A stretch of 64,000 bases of DNA from Ophiobolus disseminans (taxonomy: Eukaryota > Ascomycota > Dothideomycetes > Pleosporales > Phaeosphaeriaceae), in contig MU006216.1 in NCBI GenBank assembly GCA_010093685.1, forward strand, positions 1,687,065 through 1,751,064, read 5' to 3'. Shown in pieces: positions 57,583-64,000 of this stretch (positions are counted from its first letter, which is position 1; every line of letters starts with the position of its first letter). The translations under genes were made by a program, and so were the position numbers. The notes below the pieces were generated by a model. The model saw nothing but the letters and a program-made list of their open reading frames with translations, was not told where the DNA came from and made no database searches.

Positions 57583-57819
57583 CTAAGTGCGGGTTGCCAG
57601 TATTCTCACCTTGACTGGAAACTCAGGAGGAGCCAACACTTGAGTCAAGCTCGAGGTAATGGCGGCGACGTCGTTGGCAGGAACACGAGGCAGGACAGCA
57701 GAGTATGTTACGGCAGAAAGGCCAATAACCCCAGTACAGACTATGTTGTACCTAGAACGAGAAAGACAGAAGTTAGCGATTGCGTGAAGATGATTATGCA
57801 CAAAGATTACTTGCCTCAT
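57583..57819 (-). CDS. Small secreted protein, neighbour with the same GC-AG start intron
   Basis: Exons on the minus strand: 57819-57815 (ATG AG) and 57751-57583. The intron at 57752-57814 begins GCAAGT and ends CTAG, exactly the layout of the gene 0.9 kb away. The spliced start MRYNIVCTGVIGLSAVTYS is a plausible signal peptide. The remainder is short (VPANDVAAITSSLTQVLAPP) and stops after about 57 codons. Downstream, in another frame, an acidic open stretch continues for over 200 bp, so the present stop may result from a one-base shift or an intron I could not resolve. The family is unknown and no motif is visible. Confidence rests on the shared architecture with its neighbour. Confidence 0.45.
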   Translation of the reverse strand: MRQVIFVHNHLHAIANFCLSRSRYNIVCTGVIGLSAVTYSAVLPRVPANDVAAITSSLTQVLAPPEFPVKVRILATRT

Positions 57820-58918
57820 GGCTGCGGGAGGATGTTGAGCGAGCACTGAGGTATGGACGGATATTTTAAGCCTGGGGGCCACTACTATTTACCAACGACG
57901 ATATAGGTCGAAGAAAATAGGATTGTGATGATCTGGTGAGCTTACGTTTAGGCTTTTGCACTCTACCTCCAACTTGCACATGCCCATCACAGCTTCCGGA
58001 CTTGCACCCCACCGGGCTCTGAAAAGTCCGGACACATCAAATCGTCATCAGACAAGTGCTTTTCTTTCTCCGCATTAATGGCCATGGGAGCTCGATGACT
58101 TACTGATGTAGCGATTTTCAGGTACGCCCTCAAGCAAACTCCATCTCCGATGCCGTGAGATTGCCCGACACCCAAATCTGACTGCATTGAGTCCAATTGT
58201 TCCCCCCACATCTCAGTCTAGCGGCTAATGCTGCATCCTCACGTCCTCGTTTGAAGGCTATGATGCCTTGCAGAACAAGGGAAAGAAGCATCGACCAACC
58301 TTGGAAGTTTCCCCAGATTTCATTGCAAGAACTAAGCATTTAGATTTAATGGCGTTTAATTCCGGAAAAGGCGAGGATACCCATTCGCAAGGTCGCGTCA
58401 GAAACGAAAGTATGGTTGTGGTTAACGGGTCTAGAGATGGGCTTGTCGGATGTGCCGAAGACTCCGCTTGGATTACCGTAGCACATGTAGGACTGAACTT
58501 TGACGATGGAAGACGAGGGATAATAATGCTTCATATTTCACAGCACCAGAGGATTGCAAAGCGCTTAATGTAAAGGATGCAAGATGCAAGATGCAAGAAG
58601 TAGTAGACTTTGTTTCCATTTCATTGTGTTGCGATTAGATTATAATGACAGTTAATAATAGAAACCGCGACGCCCCAGCACTTGGCAGCGTCCTAGTAGC
58701 TAAAGCTAAGATATATCTCCGAGACTCTCGGCCAGCAAGCAAGTCTAAATCATGGGGGGTATATGGCGTGTAGATGAGCGAAAGTGATGTCGCCGCGTGT
58801 GAACGGATAGGAGCCTCCCAACCAAGGCACATTGTGAGAATGGACCAAACGCCTGGAAATGCAGTGACGTGGAGAAACAAGTTGGAAAAGAAAAACAAAC
58901 TGAGGCTAAATTGAATGC
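57820..58918. other. Intergenic stretch with a short tandem repeat
   Basis: No recognised gene. It holds the upstream side of the GC-AG small gene and the 3' flank of the four-TM gene. Confidence 0.45.
58576..58596. repeat. (GATGCAA)3 tandem repeat
   Basis: Three perfect 7-bp units in noncoding DNA. Confidence 0.85.
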
Positions 58919-59857
58919 TCACGTAGCATTCATCTTCCCCATCTCAAGCCCCACATCCTCCGTCTTGACGCGCTCCCCATCCGGCCCTCTGCGTCCGCCA
59001 CCCACAAGTCCCCAAATCGCAATGCCAGCGACGAGCCACGCCAACACCATAAACGGAATCATAATCGCGCGCCCCGCGACTTCCGTAATGCACTGCATCT
59101 TATAATCACCCTGCACCATCCGCGCGCCGCGCACGTCTTTGAGTTCGCAGGCCCATGTCTCGAGGTCAAAGGTGCCGATGTTGTAGCGGAAGAAGTTGTC
59201 AGACGCAGTGGAGTTGGAGTCGTTCATGCGCGAGGCGCGGAAATTGGCGTAGCCGTCGCGGAAATGGGATGTTGATTTGCGTGTCACGGATATGGAGACG
59301 AGGGCGAAGAGGATGAGGATGCCGTTGGTGAGGTGCAGGAACATGATGTTGCGGCGGAAGGCCCAGGATTGGGTCTGTGTGGTGTTAGTCGAGATGCAAG
59401 TGGGAGAATAGGGCGTAGAGCTGGAACAGAGTGTACGTACCCGCTTGGGATTTCGCCAGTCGAATGCGACGAAGCCGAGGTGCGCTGCACCGAGGCAGAT
59501 GCTTAGGACGCCTGCGACGAGGGCGAGCTTTGCGGGGGCGTGGTAGAGCATGCGTGGTAGGGCGGCCATTATTACTGCTTCGCCGGCTTCGCCGTCTCGT
59601 TCGGTTGTTTCGAACATGAAGCCTTTGTCGCGGTTTTCTTCGATAAAGCTGTATGTCATGGCCTTGAGCACGACTACTGGTATCGAGATGAGGACCAGAA
59701 TGGGTAGGAAGACGGCGTATAGTATGCGCGAGAGCCTGTGGTGAGGGCAGCCGCTGGCCATGGGCTTATTAAACATTGTCGAGTCTTTCTTGTGTGGCTG
59801 GAAGAGCGATGTGACCTTGTCGGCGATAGGTGGAAGCTTGAATTCGACTTTCTTCAT
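58919..59857 (-). CDS. Four-TM membrane protein of unknown function
   Basis: Exons on the minus strand: 59857-59441 and 59374-58919, with a 66-nt GT-AG intron in phase 0, giving 290 aa. Start is ATG 59857 (MKKVEFKLPPIADK). Hydrophobic segments are LYAVFLPILVLISIPVVVLK (about 46-65), LALVAGVLSICLGAAHLGFV (about 110-130), FLHLTNGILILFALVSISV (about 150-170) and IPFMVLAWLVAGIAIWGLVG (about 240-262). The loop between TM3 and TM4 (about 65 residues) has two cysteines (WACELKD, MQCITEV) that could pair, and glycosylation sites (NDSNSTA). This topology recalls SUR7/PalI-like fungal proteins, but I see no diagnostic motif of that family. The C-terminal tail is polar and short. The frame is intact. 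Confidence 0.75.
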   Translation of the reverse strand: MKKVEFKLPPIADKVTSLFQPHKKDSTMFNKPMASGCPHHRLSRILYAVFLPILVLISIPVVVLKAMTYSFIEENRDKGFMFETTERDGEAGEAVIMAALPRMLYHAPAKLALVAGVLSICLGAAHLGFVAFDWRNPKRVRTLCSSSTPYSPTCISTNTTQTQSWAFRRNIMFLHLTNGILILFALVSISVTRKSTSHFRDGYANFRASRMNDSNSTASDNFFRYNIGTFDLETWACELKDVRGARMVQGDYKMQCITEVAGRAIMIPFMVLAWLVAGIAIWGLVGGGRRGPDGERVKTEDVGLEMGKMNAT

Positions 59858-61107
59858 GGTGGCGGCCGTCTCTTTCCTTCTCTTGGTGAAGTGGTGTATG
59901 AGTAATCTCCACCTAGGTATATCAAGTGGCTAAGTGGAATGTCCAGTCGCAAGGCCTCTTGGGTGAAGCAGCTTGGGCAAGATGGTACCTTGGAACTGGA
60001 GAGTTGGGTGCTGAGATGAGTGTAACAGCTCCGGCAAAGCGACACGGCAGCATAGATATTGCCGTCGCACTTCGCAGGCATTTTGGCATGGAGGTAGCAT
60101 GCCTGGATAATTGCTGGTTTCGAGTGCACTCACGCACTGCAAGGTGGCCGAATGCTCGGCTGTCAATGCTATTCTACCGGCATAGGGCTGGCTTATGGTG
60201 TCCGACCAGGCGTTGCTTGAACGGTTCTGTTGTGTTCCGACATGTTCTGTAGAGAGGACGCTGCCGTGGATAGACGCCAAATGGGCGCTGTGATCGAAGA
60301 TTGGTGGATGCGATGAAGCGAGACGGATGGGGTTTGAGATGCGCGACAAGCACGCCCCACCTGCTGCACCGAACAGGACGTGCTACGTTGCGATACAGCA
60401 TGCCGCTAAGCGTTAGAAGAATGCTTGGACTTGTACAAAGGAAGGTCGAAGAAATTATAAGCCGCGTGGAGGGTATAGTGGGGAGAGGTAAGGCTGGATG
60501 TGTAGAAGGACGTGGTCGGATCAGGTTTGCAGCGCCAATAGAAGGTTCCGCATAATGGTGGGATTTGTGTTGCCGCGTGGAGCGCAGATCAGAGTGGGGA
60601 GAAGAGCAGTAGAGTAGCAAACAGTGTACGCATTGGGAGGCATGACGGGCAGGGCATACTGAGGCAGGCGAGGCTGCATCGTAGAGTGTGGTTCCGTTGC
60701 CGGGGAGGTGATAGAGACCTTACAACAGCCGGATAATGAGTCGCATTACTTGCTCCCACCTCGGTACGTACCGAGACTGTTTCACAGGCTTGAGGTTGAA
60801 GTCGAACCGTTGACCAGGCGTGTGGATGTACACGACTCTCGTGTGAAGTAAGTCGGGATGAAAACTAATCTCAGCCTAGAGATGTTGGCAATGAGCTAAA
60901 TCGCTTAGTTGGTTACCGAGTCAGTCACGAGGTATGGATAGTGTTCGATAATGTTCAGACTGAGAAGCGTAGTGGGGAAGTGTAACATGAAGAGTGGTGT
61001 TTGTCGTGTGATGTCAGGGTGGCATGAGACGCTAAGATTTGCGAGTCGCGATGCACGTCGGCGCGTCGTCAACCCTCAGGCCACGCCAAAACACGACAAC
61101 CACCAAA
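59858..61107. other. Divergent spacer upstream of the four-TM gene and Rtt106
   Basis: 1.25 kb shared upstream region. No recognised gene or regulatory consensus. Confidence 0.45.
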
Positions 61108-62508
61108 ATGGCCTTCACGTCTATGAACAGCCAAGTCAGGGTACCGCAGCCCCCTCCTGTGCCCGCCGCAGTCGTAAATCCGACGGTTGTCACCCCCGCC
61201 GGACCGCATCCCAAGGAGATCGATGAGGCCTTTGCCAGCAACCATGAGCTGCGAAAGCGCGTGCACGCCGCGATCGATGACCACCCCACACAGACGAGTC
61301 TCTTCCGCGACATCTCGACCTTCATCCTCAACCAGGCCTCCCAGCCATCTGCCGAGCCCGCGGCGAAGAAGCGCAAGCTGGAGGACAGCAACGGTGCCCA
61401 GGACGGCGCAGCACCCGGAGGCAGCCTGGCCAATGCAGCGACAAAGGCATGGCGGACATACCCCGGCGTTAGCTTCTCCCTGCCTCAGCGCAAGAAGTTC
61501 ACCCTCGAGCTGGTTGACAAGAAAGACGGCGGCATTCGGGCGATAGGCGCCGGTGGCAGCGTCGAGTTCAGCATTGCGTGGAGGGACGTGGACCAGGTCT
61601 TTTGCCTGCCCGTGCCCGAGAAGGCCAAGAAGCAGCACAACTTCATCATCATCCCCACGCACGGCGATGGCGTGAACCCCCTGCCCGAGCACCTGAAGGG
61701 AAGCCCGCCCGAGCCGATAGTGTGGACCTTTGAGGAGGCGACGGGCAAGAACATTGTCGAGGGCGAGGACCCGGGGCCGGGGCCAATGGCAGAGGCGATA
61801 CACCACTGCCTAATACAGGCGGGCACCGGGAAGGAGGTCGTCTTCCCCGACGCCGACGAGTTCGCCAGCGCAGTGCCGGAGAGCCACCGCAAGAGCGAAA
61901 AGGCCTACCACGTCAAGGCACACAGGGGAAGCAAAGAGGGTGCGTCTCTCACGCTACATGGCATCATTCTCTACTGACCACTCCCAGGCTACCTCTTCTT
62001 CACCTCGGTCGGCATCCTCTACGGCTTCAAGAAGCCCCTCGCCTACTTCGACTTCGCCTCTATCAACAGCATAGCCTACGCCGCCGTCCTGCGCAACACC
62101 TTCAACCTCGCCATCACCACACAGACACAGGAGATTGAGTTTGGCATGCTCGAGCAGGCAGACTATGCCGGCATCAACGACTATGTCCAGAAGCACGGCT
62201 TGCAAGACGCCAGCCTGGCCGCTGCACGCCGTGCGAAGAAGCTCAACGTAAACAAGGGTAAGGGTAAGGAGAGTGGCGCAAATGGTGCTGCAGCGGCCGA
62301 GGCCGATGACGGCGAGGAGGAGGAGGGCGAACTACAGAAGGCGGAGCGAGAATTGCAAGACCAAGAAGATGAGGAAGAGGAAGACTACGACCCAGGTAGT
62401 GAGGGCGAGAGTGAGGGATCGGGGTCTGAGAGTGGAGACGACGACGGTGGTGGTGGATACGACGAGGGCGAGGGTGAGGAGGATGATGGTGATGAGATGG
62501 AAGAATGA
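61108..62508 (+). CDS. rtt106: Histone chaperone Rtt106
   Basis: Nuclear chaperone for new H3-H4, acting in replication-coupled nucleosome assembly and heterochromatin silencing. Exons 61108-61939 and 61988-62508, with a 48-nt GT-AG intron in phase 1, give 450 aa. Start is ATG 61108 (MAFTSMNSQVRV). The N-terminal helical segment (IDEAFASNHELRKRVHAAID) precedes a basic PAAKKRKLE, which looks like a nuclear signal. The tandem PH-type region follows: KFTLELVDKKDGGIRAIG, EFSIAWRDVDQVFCLPVPEK, NFIIIPTHGDG, then GYLFFTSVGILYGFKKPLAY and FGMLEQADYAGINDYV. This is the Rtt106/Pob3-type fold. The last 90 residues are almost all Glu, Asp and Gly, the acidic tail common to histone chaperones. Pob3 was considered, but the length and single double-PH module favour Rtt106. 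Confidence 0.88.
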
Positions 62509-62931
62509 GCCATCATGTCACTCTCAAGACGAATCATCGTGCATTTCGTGAACATGACTAGATATCGTCTTTGCATGGTGTTGCACGCTTCCTCTGGCCC
62601 GCCAAGTCTTCCATCTCAATCCCAGCTCATGCGCGGCTGATTGACACACCCCACCCGCCTCAATCTAGTCCATGTTACCTTTCATTAAACCGCGTCATTT
62701 CTTCTCCGTCTTCTTGCGTCGCAATCCACATCATGCCTCCAATCCTCTTCTATTTCTTCTGGTCCATGATCAACAGTATCGCTTTGCTGCCAACCCGACT
62801 GAAACACCACCGACCATGCACTAATCCTATCCGCTCGCATGCACAAGCGCAATACGCGCAACTTACGCATCTTCGTTCCGCACCCCAGAACGGTGGACTA
62901 TCTGAGCGTTATTCAGAAAGGCCAGAGCACG
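62509..62931. other. Spacer between Rtt106 and the GT90-type gene
   Basis: Tandem orientation. No promoter motif was identified. A frame at 62571-63086 overlaps the next gene in a different phase and is a shadow. Confidence 0.5.
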
Positions 62932-64000
62932 ATGAGGACACCTTCTTTTTGGCGAGCGCTTTGGTATCTGGTGCTGTTGGCTGCTTTGACGCTGGTCACG
63001 GTGCTGTACACACTCACGTGGGCGCGCGGCACTGCTTTCAAACACCATGGGTGGTCGCTGGGAGATGGCTGGAACACACCTCTTAGCCATGAGGATAAGA
63101 CTATCGTGGTAGGGGTTGCTGATGCGGAATTGCCGGCTGGCATGCATCCCATCGAACATCTCATGAACGTAGCGACGAAGCAATTCGAGAAGATGCAAAA
63201 GAACCAAATACGCAGCTTAGAGCAAGCAGCGGCTCAATACCGCAAACTCCGCGGACGGCATCCCCCGCTAGCCTTCGATGCTTGGTACGAATACGCCGCC
63301 TCGCATAACGCTGTTGTGAACGAGAGGTTCTGGGATCAGATATACCACGACCTCGCACCGTTCTGGAGTCTCGACCCCACAACGCTACGAAAACAAGCGC
63401 ACGTCTTTTCGCCGAAGATAAGCATACGCAAAGGGAAAATCGAAGCAAAGAGTTACAGCAATAACGGAAAGATGGCGATGTGGATAGACATGCTCACCAC
63501 ACTTGCGAATGATCCGAAAGTAGACCTGCCAGACATGGACATCCCGCTTAACATCAACGCCGAGCCCGCTATGCTGGTTCCTTGGGAAGCTATCGATACC
63601 GCCTTATCAATGAGCCGGAAGATAATGCCCGAGGCCAAAGACACCACTGGCAAGTTTACTAGCCTCGACGATATCGAAGACCTGATGAAGCAGTTTGATT
63701 GGAAACCGGAATGGCTTGGCCCGCGCCTCACACATCCGGCTTCACACCTCGGTCCCAGACCGCTGTGGTCATTGGTTAGACCTGCTTGCCCGCCTGGGAG
63801 TACGGCGCGGTTGGGGAAAGTGTATAATGATATTTGGGATTCAGAAGGTGGGACGAGAGAGGAGCATAGTGCGGCTGCGCTTTTGCTGCATGACTTGCCG
63901 GATGGTACGCTTAAGGGGTATGTCAAGAATTGGACAAATACGGTGGACATATGCGAGGAGCCGAATCTCCAGGGCTTACATAGTGCATTTGTGGCGCCGG
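62932..64000 (+). CDS. GT90 / CAP10-type glycosyltransferase, 3' end outside window
   Basis: Open from ATG 62932 to the right edge (356 codons seen, no stop). It begins with a type II membrane anchor: short cytosolic MRTPSFWRAL, then WYLVLLAALTLVTVLYTL, pointing to the Golgi. The luminal part shows the family block RHPPLAFDAWYEYAASHNAV ('RxPPxGFDxWYxFA' in relatives), then FWDQIYHDLAPFWSLDPTTLR, and a region with NINAEPAMLVPWE. These are typical of the fungal CAP10/DUF821 group, named after the Cryptococcus capsule protein and related to beta-1,2-xylosyltransferases and protein O-glucosyltransferases. The nucleotide-binding C-terminal half lies outside the window, so activity cannot be checked. 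Sugar and acceptor are unknown. Confidence 0.82.
   Translation, partial: MRTPSFWRALWYLVLLAALTLVTVLYTLTWARGTAFKHHGWSLGDGWNTPLSHEDKTIVVGVADAELPAGMHPIEHLMNVATKQFEKMQKNQIRSLEQAAAQYRKLRGRHPPLAFDAWYEYAASHNAVVNERFWDQIYHDLAPFWSLDPTTLRKQAHVFSPKISIRKGKIEAKSYSNNGKMAMWIDMLTTLANDPKVDLPDMDIPLNINAEPAMLVPWEAIDTALSMSRKIMPEAKDTTGKFTSLDDIEDLMKQFDWKPEWLGPRLTHPASHLGPRPLWSLVRPACPPGSTARLGKVYNDIWDSEGGTREEHSAAALLLHDLPDGTLKGYVKNWTNTVDICEEPNLQGLHSAFVAP

Noticed and set aside
61039..61107. Upstream extension of Rtt106 from a TTG codon
   Set aside because: Non-ATG start and no family similarity. ATG 61108 is followed by the expected N-terminus.
62571..63086. Plus-strand protein overlapping the GT90-type gene
   Set aside because: It overlaps the well-supported membrane-anchor frame in another phase and has random composition.
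1..64000. CRISPR arrays, bacterial operons or ribosome-binding sites
   Set aside because: The window is eukaryotic with spliceosomal introns, and no regular spacer-repeat array is present.

Overview
The window is 64 kb of nuclear DNA from a filamentous ascomycete, most likely a Dothideomycete (Pleosporales-like). This rests on many short (about 45-70 nt) GT-AG introns, genes on both strands with long spacers, and the gene types present: a DHA1 and a DHA2 drug transporter, an allantoate-permease-like transporter, a GH27 alpha-galactosidase, a SnoaL-type secreted protein, an NRPS remnant, Rtt106 and a CAP10-type glycosyltransferase. The species cannot be fixed from the sequence alone. All exon joins below were worked out by hand from splice signals and frame continuity, and no database search was possible.

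Layout, left to right. 0.4-4.2 kb: a tail-anchored orphan protein and a seven-exon DHA1 transporter. 5.2-10.6 kb: a complete Ty1/copia retrotransposon with identical 175-bp LTRs, a 5-bp target duplication and one uninterrupted 1,580-codon polyprotein. 10.8-13.5 kb: two decayed genes (an uncharacterised protein and an amidase). 14.4-18.1 kb: a four-TM protein and a secreted protein with SnoaL/NTF2-like repeats. 18.7-23.4 kb: an ankyrin pseudogene whose intron carries a 541-bp inverted-repeat element, then a broken BTB-type gene. 23.7-28.6 kb: an aquaporin and a secreted alpha-galactosidase, divergently transcribed. 31.3-34.3 kb: three small secreted Ala/Ser-rich proteins in tandem with the same intron position. 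34.5-35.5 kb: a small heat-shock protein with heat-shock-element-like sites upstream. 36.5-37.7 kb: a second broken BTB-type paralogue. 38.9-41.9 kb: an ACS-family transporter and an organellar RRM-like protein. 42.3-46.0 kb: a 5'-truncated C-A-T-R NRPS pseudogene. 46.7-48.1 kb: two small uncharacterised genes. 49.4-54.3 kb: a family-1 glycosyltransferase beside a DHA2 efflux pump. 56.2-57.8 kb: two neighbouring small secreted-protein genes that both seem to begin with a 5-nt coding exon followed by a GC-AG intron. 58.9-64 kb: a four-TM protein, the histone chaperone Rtt106, and the 5' part of a GT90/CAP10-type glycosyltransferase that runs off the right edge.

The main theme is gene decay interleaved with intact genes. 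Six accessory genes carry stops or frameshifts, while the long transporter, aquaporin, hydrolase, chaperone and polyprotein frames are clean, so poor sequence quality is an unlikely cause. The items most worth following up are the GC-AG start-codon introns, the secreted protein with a C-terminal twin CX3C pattern, the tandem trio of small secreted proteins, the very young copia element with a half-tRNA-type primer site, and the intronic inverted-repeat element.
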